A DNA stretch of 64,000 nt from contig NZ_BMTU01000012.1 of the NCBI RefSeq assembly GCF_014649835.1, positions 124,001 to 188,000 of the forward strand, written 5' to 3'. The DNA is from Streptomyces pilosus (lineage in GTDB: Bacteria > Actinomycetota > Actinomycetes > Streptomycetales > Streptomycetaceae). How positions within the stretch are numbered: the first letter of the stretch is position 1; each line of letters opens with the position of its first letter. The notes beneath the pieces were generated by a model, which searched no databases, had not been told where the DNA came from, and saw only the letters and a program-made list of their open reading frames with translations. Below, piece after piece: positions 33,520-41,719 of this stretch. The position numbers and the translations under genes were made by a program.

Positions 33520-35148
33520 ATGGGGGGCGCGGTGTCCGAAGAACCGGGCAGTGAGCGGCTGATCGCGGGCCGCTACCGGCTGCTGTCGCCGCTGGGTGAG
33601 GGCGGGATGGGAACGGTGTGGCGGGCCCGCGACGAACTGCTGCACCGCGAGGTCGCCGTCAAGGAGGTGCGCGCCCCGGCCGGACTGCCGGCGCCGGACG
33701 TCGAGCGGATGTACGCCCGCCTGGAGCGGGAGGCGTGGGCGGCGGCCCGGATCGCGGACCGCGGCGTGGTGACGGTGTACGACGTGGCGACCGAGGACGG
33801 GCGCCCGTGGATCGTCATGGAGCTGGTCCGCGGTCTCTCCCTCGCCGAGGTGCTGGAGGCCGAGGGCCCCCTGCCGCCGCGGCGGGCCGCGCACATCGGG
33901 GCGGAGGTGCTCGCCGCGCTGCGGGCGGCGCACGGCGCGGGCGTGCTGCACCGCGACGTGAAACCGGCGAACGTCCTGATCGCGAACGACGGGCGGGTCG
34001 TGCTCACCGACTTCGGGATCGCCATGGTCGAGGGCAGCTCCGCGCTGACCATGACGGGGGAGGTCGTCGGGTCGCCCGAGTTCCTCGCCCCGGAGCGCGC
34101 GCTGGGGCGCACCCCGGGGCCCGCATCGGATCTGTGGTCGCTCGGCGTGCTGCTGTACGCGGCGGTGGAGGGCTTCTCGCCCTTCCGGCACGACACCCCG
34201 CTGAGCACCCTGCGGGCGATCGTGGACGAGGAACTGCCGCCACCGCGCCGGGCCGGCCCGCTCGCCCCGGTGATCGAGGGCCTGTTGCGCAAGGAGCCGG
34301 CCGAGCGGCTGCCGGCGGAGCGGGCGCTGGAGGACCTGCGGGTCGTCGGCGCGGGGGGCGCGCCCCGCGCGGAACCGGCGCGTCCGGGACCGTACGCCCC
34401 CACGGTGGCCACGCCCGTCCGGCCGCACCCGGGGGCGGCGTTCGCGTCCGCTCCCCCGGCACCGGTCACGGGGCCGCCCGCCACCACGGACACCCGCCCG
34501 GCGCGCGACCGGCGCAGTGCCGTCGTCCTGATCGTGGGCGTGCTCGTCCTGGCCCTGGCGGTGGCCGGGCTGGCGTACGCGCTGCTGAACCGGGGGGACG
34601 GCGGTCCCGAGGCCAAGAACACCGGCGGCGGGACGAGTTCGTCCGCGCGGACCGGCGGCACGGAGGACGCCGGCGGCGCCCGGGAGACGGAGGACGGACC
34701 GGCGCCTTCCGCCACCGCGGGCGACGAGGGCGGGAAGGAGAGCGCTCCCCCGCCGCAGACCGTGTCCGTCACCGTGACCGGCACGCGGACGGAGTACTCG
34801 GGCGGCTGTCCCCCGCCGGGCGGGCGGGCGCCCGCGTTCACGGCGACGTTCACCGTGGGCCGGTTGCCCGCCGAGGTGTCCTACCGGTGGGTGGCCGAGG
34901 ACGGGTCGGTGACCGATCCGGGCTGGCGGACGCTGTCGTTCCCCGAAGGAGGCGGGCGCGTGGGGCGGGACACGGTGACCGTGACGACGTACGCGGAGGG
35001 CGGGACCTTCGAGAGCGGGATCGGCGTGGAGGTCCGCGCGCCGGTGCGCGCCACCTCGGAGACGGTGCCGTTCTCCGTGAGGTGCGAGACGGAGACCCCG
35101 ACGGGCGGGGCCTCCGCTTCTCCCTCTGTTCCGGACGACGACGGGTAG
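33520..35148 (+). CDS. Membrane Ser/Thr protein kinase (PknB/Hanks type)
   Basis: 542 residues. The kinase domain is complete: glycine loop LGEGGMGTVWRAR, VAVKEV lysine, HRDVKPANVLI catalytic loop, DFGIAM and APE-equivalent SPEFLAPERALG. After a Pro-rich linker a transmembrane helix (AVVLIVGVLVLALAVAGLAY) leads to a Ser/Thr/Gly-rich stalk and a small beta-rich outer domain (TVSVTVTGTRTEYSGGCPPP, ADVSYRW-like), without PASTA repeats. An internal GTG at 33532 is an alternative start with a G-rich ribosome site. It starts 39 bp after the NicO stop and may be the last gene of that operon. Confidence 0.92.
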   Translation: MGGAVSEEPGSERLIAGRYRLLSPLGEGGMGTVWRARDELLHREVAVKEVRAPAGLPAPDVERMYARLEREAWAAARIADRGVVTVYDVATEDGRPWIVMELVRGLSLAEVLEAEGPLPPRRAAHIGAEVLAALRAAHGAGVLHRDVKPANVLIANDGRVVLTDFGIAMVEGSSALTMTGEVVGSPEFLAPERALGRTPGPASDLWSLGVLLYAAVEGFSPFRHDTPLSTLRAIVDEELPPPRRAGPLAPVIEGLLRKEPAERLPAERALEDLRVVGAGGAPRAEPARPGPYAPTVATPVRPHPGAAFASAPPAPVTGPPATTDTRPARDRRSAVVLIVGVLVLALAVAGLAYALLNRGDGGPEAKNTGGGTSSSARTGGTEDAGGARETEDGPAPSATAGDEGGKESAPPPQTVSVTVTGTRTEYSGGCPPPGGRAPAFTATFTVGRLPAEVSYRWVAEDGSVTDPGWRTLSFPEGGGRVGRDTVTVTTYAEGGTFESGIGVEVRAPVRATSETVPFSVRCETETPTGGASASPSVPDDDG

Positions 35149-35156
35149 CGGAGGGG

Positions 35157-35963
35157 TCAGGCCACCGCTTCGAGCACCGGCAGGTAGCCGCCCGACTGGC
35201 CGGCGGCCTTCGGGTGGTACGAGTTGCCGATGTTGAGCCAGTCCACGCTGTGCAGCCAGGAGTTGCCGGAGCAGATCTCGTGGCCGGTGAAGGTGGTGCG
35301 GACGTCGCCGAAGGTGAAGCCGTGCGCCCCGGCGCGCTGGGCGATGGCGTTGTCGAGCAGGTCGGCGGCGTCGTTGATCGCCTTCCGTTTGGTCTCGGAG
35401 AGACCGACGCAGAAGGTGCCGAGCTGGTAGAAGCGGGGGTAGCCGAGCACCACGACCTCGGCGTTCGGCGCGCGGTCGCGGATCGCCGAGTAGACGCTGT
35501 CGAGCCTGCCGGGCAGCGTCGACTCGACGTACGCCCGCGCGGTGGCGATCCGGTTGAGGCAGGAACTGTCGGACTGGAGCACACAGGTCGTCATGACGTC
35601 GGCGAATCCGGCGTCGTTGCCGCCGACACTGATCGAGACCAGGCCGGTGGTGGTGGAGAGCGGGCCGAGCTGCCCGGAGAGAACATCACCCGTCCGGGCG
35701 CCCGAGCAGGCCGTGAAGGCGAAGGACGAGGGCTGGTTGGCGGCCTGCCAGAGGTAGGGGTAGGCCTTCGTGCTGCGCTTGCAGTCGCCGCTCTCGGCGG
35801 TGTAGCTGCCGGCTCCGACGCCGGAGGAGTAGGAGTCACCCAGCGCCACGTAGCCGTCGGCGGCGGCTTGTTGGGACGCCTGGGCCGCGGTGGCCCCGGT
35901 GAGGGCGGTGCTGACGGCGAGGAGGAGCGTGCCGAGGAAGAGCGGAAGTCGGGAACGTCTCAT
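35157..35963 (-). CDS. Secreted SGNH/GDSL lipase-esterase
   Basis: 268 residues with a Sec signal (LPLFLGTLLLAVSTALTGAT, cleavage near AQA). SGNH blocks are GDSYSSGVGAG (catalytic Ser), Gly in CSGARTGD, SVGGNDAGF (Asn) and the C-terminal SYHPKAAGQ with the catalytic His. Six cysteines suggest three disulphides. It belongs with the Streptomyces extracellular lipases of the S. rimosus GDSL type, which hydrolyse a wide range of acyl esters. GGGAGG precedes the ATG. It is convergent with the kinase gene, with only 8 bp between stops. Confidence 0.93.
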   Translation of the reverse strand: MRRSRLPLFLGTLLLAVSTALTGATAAQASQQAAADGYVALGDSYSSGVGAGSYTAESGDCKRSTKAYPYLWQAANQPSSFAFTACSGARTGDVLSGQLGPLSTTTGLVSISVGGNDAGFADVMTTCVLQSDSSCLNRIATARAYVESTLPGRLDSVYSAIRDRAPNAEVVVLGYPRFYQLGTFCVGLSETKRKAINDAADLLDNAIAQRAGAHGFTFGDVRTTFTGHEICSGNSWLHSVDWLNIGNSYHPKAAGQSGGYLPVLEAVA

Positions 35964-36564
35964 GGAACCTCCCTTTAGCAGGATCTCTGCCGCAACCGTC
36001 GTACCAACTACGCGTGTTGACTGGAAGTGTTCATGCCAAAACTGTTACTCATTCAATCCTGGACGAAATCTGGCCGTAGGGATTTTCGGCCCTTGACGCC
36101 CCCAACGGGGTACGCCACATTGAAGCCCGGCATCCGACGCTTCAGGGGGCAAAGTCGGCTATGCAGACAGGCGAATAAGGACAAACGACACCGGTGACGG
36201 CCAATTCGGCGAAAGCCTGCGGTTACGTCCCAGGTCTTGCGATACGGCCTCAATCGGCAATACCGTCATACATCTCACCCGCATCGGTCCGTCAGTACGC
36301 GGCTTCAGGGGAGGGCTCGGAACCGCGAGGTACCGGCGCGGAGCGCGGTAGGGGGGTGCCGTGCCCGGTGGCCGCAACGGTGGCCGGGCCGTGCCGCGCG
36401 GACGGCCACGATGTCCGTGGCCGATCAGTTCTGCCAGCTCGCCCGGCGTGCACGACGGTTCCGTCCGTCGTGCCGCGGGGTGGGAACAACCCCCCTTTCG
36501 AACCGGACGAACAGCCGGGCCGCCCGAGGGGCGGGCGGTCCGCCGGACGAGAGGGACCGAACTC
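35964..36564. other. Long intergenic region between the lipase and the glycosyltransferase operon
   Basis: 601 bp, noticeably less GC-rich between 36000 and 36300. It must contain the divergent promoters of the GDSL lipase and the GT2 operon. No open frame here has a recognisable product. The part next to the GT2 gene has two strong hairpins. Confidence 0.5.
36403..36473 (+). promoter_or_regulatory. Two hairpins in the leader of the GT2 operon
   Basis: Perfect stems CGGCCAC/GTGGCCG (36403-36423) and GCACGACGG/CCGTCGTGC (36450-36473) lie 90-160 bp upstream of the first ATG. They may be an attenuator or leader structure. I could not match them to a known riboswitch class. Confidence 0.4.
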
Positions 36565-37386
36565 ATGAGCTCCGTACTGCAGCCGGCGACCGCGGACCAG
36601 GATCCGCCGGCCGCCCGGAAGTACCGGCCCGTCTCCTCGCACCTGGCCATCGCGCCACCGGTGAGCGTGGTGATACCGGCCATGAACGAGGCGGAGAACC
36701 TGCCGTACGTCTTCAAGACGCTTCCCGACTGGATCCACGAAGTGGTCCTGGTCGACGGCAACTCCACCGACGGCACCGTCGAGGTGGCCCGCGCACTGTG
36801 GCGGGACGTGAAGGTCGTCGGACAGCGCGGCAAGGGGAAGGGGGACGCGCTGCGCGCCGGGTTCGAGGCCTGCACCGGCGACATCGTCGTGATGGTCGAC
36901 GCGGACGGCTCGGCGGACGGCAACGAGATCGTCAGCTACGTCTCCGCGCTGGTCTCCGGCGCGGACTTCGCCAAGGGCTCCCGCTTCGCCAACGGCGGCG
37001 GCACCGACGACATGACCTTCATCCGCAAGCTCGGCAACCGGGTGCTGTGCGCCGTCGTCAACCGCAAGTTCGGCGCGCGGTACACCGACCTCTGCTACGG
37101 CTACAACGCCTTCTGGAGACACTGCCTGGACAAGATCGATCTCGACTGCACCGGTTTCGAGGTCGAGACCCTGATGAACATCCGGGTCGTCAAGGCCGGT
37201 CTGAAGGTGCAGGAGATCCCCAGCCACGAGTACCTGCGCATCCACGGCACCAGCAATCTGCGGGCCGTGCGCGACGGGTTCCGGGTGCTGGGAGTGATCC
37301 TCCAGGAGCGCTCCAACCGGCGTGCGCTGCGCCGCCGCCCGCACCGCTCCCCGCTGCTCGACGCGGGCCGGGAAAAGGTGTCGTGA
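36565..37386 (+). CDS. Glycosyltransferase family 2 (dolichol-phosphate mannosyltransferase-like)
   Basis: 273 residues. The GT-A fold is clear: VSVVIPAMNEAENLPYVFKT, VVLVDGNSTDGTVEVARALW, GKGDALRAGFEACTGDIVVM, then the metal-binding DADGS. It resembles Dpm1/undecaprenyl-phosphate glycosyltransferases that charge a lipid carrier with a sugar from a nucleotide donor. It has no membrane helix. Its stop overlaps the GTG of the next gene (GTGA), so the three-gene operon is translationally coupled. Confidence 0.9.
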   Translation: MSSVLQPATADQDPPAARKYRPVSSHLAIAPPVSVVIPAMNEAENLPYVFKTLPDWIHEVVLVDGNSTDGTVEVARALWRDVKVVGQRGKGKGDALRAGFEACTGDIVVMVDADGSADGNEIVSYVSALVSGADFAKGSRFANGGGTDDMTFIRKLGNRVLCAVVNRKFGARYTDLCYGYNAFWRHCLDKIDLDCTGFEVETLMNIRVVKAGLKVQEIPSHEYLRIHGTSNLRAVRDGFRVLGVILQERSNRRALRRRPHRSPLLDAGREKVS

Positions 37387-38393
37387 GCGGTCCCGGCACC
37401 CCGGACGTCTCGGTCGTGATCTGCGCCTACACCGAGGACCGCTGGGAGGACGTCCTCGCGGCCGTCGCCTCCGTGCGGGCGCAGTCCCGGCCGGCCCTGG
37501 AGACCCTGCTGGTCGTCGACCACAACCGGGCCCTCCTGGACCGTCTGGGCGAGGAGTACAAGGATCCCCCGGACGGCGCCGTCGTGCGGGTGCTCGCCAA
37601 CGCGGGCCCCCGCGGCCTGTCCGCCGGCCGCAACACCGGGATCGCCGCCTCGCGCGGGGAGGTCGTCGCCTTCCTCGACGACGACGCCGTGGCCGAACGC
37701 GACTGGCTGAGGTACTTCGCCGAGGCGTACGCCGACCCGCGCGTGCTGGCGGTCGGCGGGCGCACCGAGCCGGTCTGGGCGTCGGGCCGGCGGCCCCGCT
37801 GGTTCCCCGAGGAGTTCGACTGGGTGGTGGGCTGCACCTACCGGGGCCTGCCCCCCGGCCGGGTGCGGGTGCGCAACGTGCTCGGCGGCAACGCCTCCTT
37901 CCGGCGCGAGGCCTTCGACGCGGCGGGCGGCTTCGCCACCGGCATCGGACGCGACGGGAGCAGACGTCCGCTGGGCGGGGAGGAGACGGAACTGTGCATC
38001 CGCCTCAGCCGCGCCCGGCCCGACGCGGTCCTGCTGATCGACGACCGCGCGGTGATCCACCACCGGGTGCCCGGAGTGCGCGAGCGGTTCCGCTACTTCC
38101 GTACCCGGACCTACGCCGAGGGCCTGTCCAAGGCGCTGGTCGCCCGCAGCGTCGGCGCGGACCGGGGCCTGGAGTCCGAACGCCGGTACACCACGCGTGT
38201 CCTGCCGGCCGGGGTGGTGCGGGGACTGCGCGACGCGCTGCTCGGCCGCCCCGGCGGCGCGGGCCGCGCGGGGGCGATCGTCACCGGGGTGCTCACGGCG
38301 GCGGGCGGCTACCTGGTGGGGAGCGTGCGGGCCGGGCGGAGCGGAAGCACCTTCTCCGTGGTGGCCGCCGGCGAGGAGGGCGCCCGTGAATGA
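37383..38393 (+). CDS. Glycosyltransferase family 2
   Basis: 336 residues from GTG 37383. Features: VSVVICAYTEDRWEDVLAAV, ALETLLVVDHN, GLSAGRNTGIAASRGEVVAF and LDDDAV (metal DxD), later RVRNVLGGNASFRREAFDAA and LGGEETELCIRLSRAR, the acceptor-side ED box of processive-like GT2 enzymes. The C-terminal stretch is weakly hydrophobic (VVRGLRDALLG, VTGVLTAAGGYLVGSV) and may touch the membrane. Sugar unknown. It overlaps both neighbours, consistent with one polysaccharide or glycolipid pathway. Confidence 0.9.
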   Translation: MSGPGTPDVSVVICAYTEDRWEDVLAAVASVRAQSRPALETLLVVDHNRALLDRLGEEYKDPPDGAVVRVLANAGPRGLSAGRNTGIAASRGEVVAFLDDDAVAERDWLRYFAEAYADPRVLAVGGRTEPVWASGRRPRWFPEEFDWVVGCTYRGLPPGRVRVRNVLGGNASFRREAFDAAGGFATGIGRDGSRRPLGGEETELCIRLSRARPDAVLLIDDRAVIHHRVPGVRERFRYFRTRTYAEGLSKALVARSVGADRGLESERRYTTRVLPAGVVRGLRDALLGRPGGAGRAGAIVTGVLTAAGGYLVGSVRAGRSGSTFSVVAAGEEGARE

Positions 38394-39186
38394 CGTACGC
38401 GTGCCGATCCTCATGTACCACGCCGTGTCGGACCGTCCGAACGAGGCGACCCGTGCCCTGTCCGTGACCCCTAAGGCGTTCGCCGGGCAGATGGCGGCGA
38501 TCGCCGGCCGGGGCCTCACCCCCGTCACCACCGCGGAGCTGGCCGCCCACTGGCGCTCGGGCCGTCCGCTGCCCGCGCGGCCGGTCCTGGTCACGTTCGA
38601 CGACGGCTACGAGGGGGTGCACCGCCACGCCCTGCCGGTGCTGGCCGCGCACGGCTTCCCGGCCACCGTGTTCGTCTCCACCGGCTGGCTGCGGGGGCCG
38701 CACGACAACGGCGGCGCTTTGGACACCATGCTCGACTGGGACCAGGTGCGCGAACTCGCCGGCGCGGGTGTGGAGATCGGCGGGCACAGCCACAGCCATC
38801 CCCAGCTCGACCGGCTGGACGAGGACCGGCTGCGGTCCGAGCTGATCCTGTGCAAGGAGATCGTCTCCGACCTGCTGGGCACCGTACCCGCCTCGTTCGC
38901 GTACCCCTACGGCTACTCCAGCCGCCGGGTGCGCGAGGCGGTGCGGGAGACCGGGTACGCCCAGGCCCTCGCCGTCGGCAACGGCCTCGCCCGGCGCGCC
39001 CAGGGGCCGTACGCCCTGCGGCGGGTGACGGTGCGCCGGTCCACGTCCGCCGCCGACTTCGCACGGCTGGTCGAGGGGCGGTCCCTCGCCCGCGTCTTCG
39101 CCCGGGACCGCGCGCTGACCAAGGGCTACGCGGTGGTGCGCCGCGCCCGGCAGGCCGCACGGCCGACCGGCCGTCCGCGGGACTGA
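38386..39186 (+). CDS. Polysaccharide deacetylase (CE4/NodB domain)
   Basis: 266 residues from GTG 38386, with GAGGAGG upstream and an 8-bp overlap with the GT2 gene. The NodB core is visible: VLVTFDDGYEGVHRHALPVL with the catalytic/metal Asp pair, GGHSHSHPQLDRL carrying the metal histidines, and FAYPYGYSSRRVREAVRETG. It lacks a signal peptide. CE4 enzymes remove N- or O-acetyl groups from amino sugars; with two GT2 genes it probably modifies the nascent glycan. Confidence 0.9.
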   Translation: MNDVRVPILMYHAVSDRPNEATRALSVTPKAFAGQMAAIAGRGLTPVTTAELAAHWRSGRPLPARPVLVTFDDGYEGVHRHALPVLAAHGFPATVFVSTGWLRGPHDNGGALDTMLDWDQVRELAGAGVEIGGHSHSHPQLDRLDEDRLRSELILCKEIVSDLLGTVPASFAYPYGYSSRRVREAVRETGYAQALAVGNGLARRAQGPYALRRVTVRRSTSAADFARLVEGRSLARVFARDRALTKGYAVVRRARQAARPTGRPRD

Positions 39187-39273
39187 ACGCACCCGGTCGC
39201 GGCGGGGCGGCCGGGGTGCGCGCACCGGGGGAAATCGGGTGCACGCGGCGCCCCGGTGACCGATCATGGCGGC

Positions 39274-40368
39274 ATGTCCGCGCAACCGCACGACGCCCTG
39301 CCGATCCGGCTCAACGTCGACGACAGCGACTCCCCGTCCGATGTCGTCGACGCGCTGTTCCTCGGCCGCTTCGCGACGGGCGAGCAGCCGTACTCGCACG
39401 CCGTCAACATCGACCGGGTGCGCTCCGGCGCGACCCTGCTGCCCGCGGGGGCGCGGGTGCTGCGGCTGGCCAGGGACGACGACCGCAGCGCCACGCTGGC
39501 CGAGGGCGACGGCTGGACGCTGCTGGTCTCCCGCTGGAACCGGGGCGCCGACGTCACGGTCACCGCGATCAGCGACGAACTGGCGGCGCTGGTCCTGGAG
39601 GAGGCCACCGAGGGGGCCGCCGACGAGCCCGAACCGCAGCCGGACAACGTCACCATGGGCTTCTGGTACGTCTCACCGCGCCGCGGCCCGCACCGCACCA
39701 CCCGGCAGATCTCGGCGGGCACCTGGGAGGAGATCCGGCCCAACTACACCGCGCCGGTGGCGGACGCCATGGACCGCCTGATGAAGACCACACCCGAGGA
39801 CATCTCGGGCCGGCTGCTCCTGCTGCACGGCCCGCCGGGCACCGGCAAGACCTCCGCGCTGCGCACGCTGGCCCGGTCCTGGCGCGAGTGGTGCCAGGTG
39901 GACTGTGTCCTGGACCCCGAGCGGCTCTTCTCCGACGTCGGCTACCTGATGGACATCGCGATCGGCGAGGAGGACGCGGCGGGCAAGGGCCGCTGGCGGC
40001 TGCTGCTCCTGGAGGACTGTGACGAGCTGATCCGCGGCGAGGCCAAGCACACCGCCGGGCAGGCCCTGTCCCGGCTGCTGAACCTGACGGACGGTCTGCT
40101 CGGCCAGGGCCGCAACGTCCTGGTGGGGGTCACCACCAACGAGGACCTGGAACGCCTGCACCCGGCCGTGGTCCGCCCCGGCCGCTGCCTCGCCCGGATC
40201 GAGGTCGACCGGCTGACCCGTACCGAGGCGGTGCGCTGGCTGGGCCGTGAGGAGGGCGTCGGACGCGAGGGCGCGACGCTGGCCGAGCTGTACGCCCTGC
40301 GCCGGGGCACCTCCCCGACGGCGCTCCCGGAACCGCGCGGGGACGCGGACGCGGGCCTGTACCTGTAG
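39274..40368 (+). CDS. DUF5925 and AAA ATPase protein
   Basis: 364 residues. The N-terminal half is a DUF5925 region (IRLNVDDSDSPSDVVDALFL, YSHAVNIDRVRSGATLLPAG). The C-terminal half is an AAA module: Walker A LHGPPGTGKTSALRTLARSW, Walker B LLLLEDCDEL, sensor-1-like GVTTNEDLERLHPAVVRPGR. ATG 39274 is preferred over 39256. Such proteins are common in Streptomyces as single genes with unknown substrate; a remodelling role is inferred from the AAA fold only. The DUF72 gene follows 16 bp later in the same direction. Confidence 0.87.
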   Translation: MSAQPHDALPIRLNVDDSDSPSDVVDALFLGRFATGEQPYSHAVNIDRVRSGATLLPAGARVLRLARDDDRSATLAEGDGWTLLVSRWNRGADVTVTAISDELAALVLEEATEGAADEPEPQPDNVTMGFWYVSPRRGPHRTTRQISAGTWEEIRPNYTAPVADAMDRLMKTTPEDISGRLLLLHGPPGTGKTSALRTLARSWREWCQVDCVLDPERLFSDVGYLMDIAIGEEDAAGKGRWRLLLLEDCDELIRGEAKHTAGQALSRLLNLTDGLLGQGRNVLVGVTTNEDLERLHPAVVRPGRCLARIEVDRLTRTEAVRWLGREEGVGREGATLAELYALRRGTSPTALPEPRGDADAGLYL

Positions 40369-40384
40369 GTGCTTGGATGGCGGT

Positions 40385-41161
40385 ATGACCCTGTTCGTCG
40401 GGACGTCGGGGTGGCAGTACAAGGACTGGCGCGGGGCGCTGTATCCGGCCGGTCTTCCGGTGCGGCTCTGGCTGGAGGAGTACACGGCGCACTTCGCCAC
40501 GGTCGAGATCAACAACGCCTTCTACCGGCTGCCGTCCCGGGAGACCTTCGAGTCCTGGCGTGAGCGCACCCCGCCGGGGTTCGTCGTCGCGGTCAAGGCG
40601 AGCCGCTACCTGACGCACGTCAAACGGCTGCGCGAACCGGAGGAGCCGGTGGAGCGCCTGATGAGCCGGGCGGCCGGACTGGGCGACCGGCTCGGTCCGG
40701 TCCTCCTCCAGCTCCCGCCCACGCTCCGCGCCGACCCGGCGCTGCTGCACGCGTGTCTGCGCCGCTTCCCGGAGTCGGTCCGGGTCGCGGTCGAGCCGCG
40801 CCACCCGTCCTGGTGGACCCCGCAGGTGCGCGCCGTGCTGGAGTCCCGGGGCGCCGCCCTGTGCTGGGCCGACGTGCTGTCCCGTCCCGCGACCCCGCTG
40901 TGGCGCACCGCCGACTGGGGCTACGTCCGCTTCCACCAGGGGCGGGCCCGTCCCTGGCCCCTCTACGGCCGCCAGTCCCTGCGCACCTGGCTCCACCGCA
41001 TCGCCACGGCCTGGCCCGCGGACGAGGACGTCCACGCGTACTTCAACAACGACCCGAACGCGGCAGCCGTCACCAACGCCAAAACCTTCACCCACCTGGC
41101 CCACTCGACGGGCCTGACGACCGCACCCCCGGGGGCGCGGGGAACCGCGCGACCGGCCTGA
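40385..41161 (+). CDS. DUF72 (YecE-like) TIM-barrel protein
   Basis: 258 residues. Family hallmarks are FVGTSGWQYKDWRGALYP, ATVEINNAFYRLPSRETFES, FVVAVKASRYLTHVKRL, VAVEPRHPSWW and YFNNDPNAAAVTNAKT. No enzymatic activity is established for DUF72. The last 15 or so residues (LTTAPPGARGTARPA) are coded by the first unit of a 44-bp tandem duplication, whose second unit supplies the stop, so the natural C-terminus has been altered or extended. Confidence 0.9.
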   Translation: MTLFVGTSGWQYKDWRGALYPAGLPVRLWLEEYTAHFATVEINNAFYRLPSRETFESWRERTPPGFVVAVKASRYLTHVKRLREPEEPVERLMSRAAGLGDRLGPVLLQLPPTLRADPALLHACLRRFPESVRVAVEPRHPSWWTPQVRAVLESRGAALCWADVLSRPATPLWRTADWGYVRFHQGRARPWPLYGRQSLRTWLHRIATAWPADEDVHAYFNNDPNAAAVTNAKTFTHLAHSTGLTTAPPGARGTARPA

Positions 41162-41200
41162 CGACCGCACCGCGGGGCCGCCGGGAACCGCGCGACCCGG
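41113..41200. repeat. 44-bp tandem duplication at the 3' end of the DUF72 gene
   Basis: Units 41113-41156 and 41157-41200 share CCTGACGACCGCACC and GGGAACCGCGCGACC. Each contains a GC-rich dyad (for example GCGCGG-GGAA-CCGCGC at 41135-41150) of a kind often seen after Streptomyces genes, so the repeat may act as a terminator. Confidence 0.75.
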
Positions 41201-41246
41201 CCCCCGCGGACCGGCGCCCGGGGTCAGGCCCCCGCCGCGACCGCGC

Positions 41247-41612
41247 TCACGGGTAAGCAGCCCGCAGGGCGTCCCGCACAGCGGCCAGCGCCTCCTCCTC
41301 CGAGCACCCCAGCCGCCGCGCCCGCGCCGCGTACTCCTGCCCCGCGGACGCCAGCTCCCGCTCCGCTCCCGCCCCCGCCGCGGCGACGAACGTCCCGTTG
41401 CGGCCGCGCGTCTCGATCACCCCGTCCGCCTCCAGCGCCCGGTAGGCCTTCGCCACCGTGTTCGCCGCCAGGCCGAGCGTCCCGGCCAGCCCCCGCACCG
41501 TCGGCAGCCGGTACCCCACCGGCAGGACGCCCGCGCGGGCCTGCTCGGAGATCTGCGCCCGCACCTGCTCGTACGGCGGCGCGCCGTCATCGATCCGGAT
41601 CTTCAAGGTCAC
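41247..41612 (-). CDS. GntR family regulator, YtrA type
   Basis: 121 residues from GTG 41612. It is a minimal GntR: winged helix (PPYEQVRAQISEQARAGVLP, YRLPTVRGLAGTLGLAANTV, AKAYRALEADGVIETRGRNG) plus a short helical dimerisation tail. This YtrA-like form usually represses neighbouring ABC transporter genes, but none is adjacent here. No ribosome site precedes the GTG, so the mRNA may be leaderless. It is divergent from the GNAT gene with a 107-bp gap. Confidence 0.87.
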   Translation of the reverse strand: MTLKIRIDDGAPPYEQVRAQISEQARAGVLPVGYRLPTVRGLAGTLGLAANTVAKAYRALEADGVIETRGRNGTFVAAAGAGAERELASAGQEYAARARRLGCSEEEALAAVRDALRAAYP

Positions 41613-41719
41613 GGCCCGATTGTCCCGCACCGCACCCCGCCGGCGCACCGCCCGGAACGCCCCCACCGGCCGGAAAATGGGAGGCGTCCCCGGCCGCGTC
41701 CCCCGTAGCGTGCGCCCAC

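Noticed and set aside
31732..34428. 898-codon minus-strand frame opposite NicO and kinase genes
   Set aside because: Shadow frame; the apparent VRVRV repeats are the complement of the His-rich loop.
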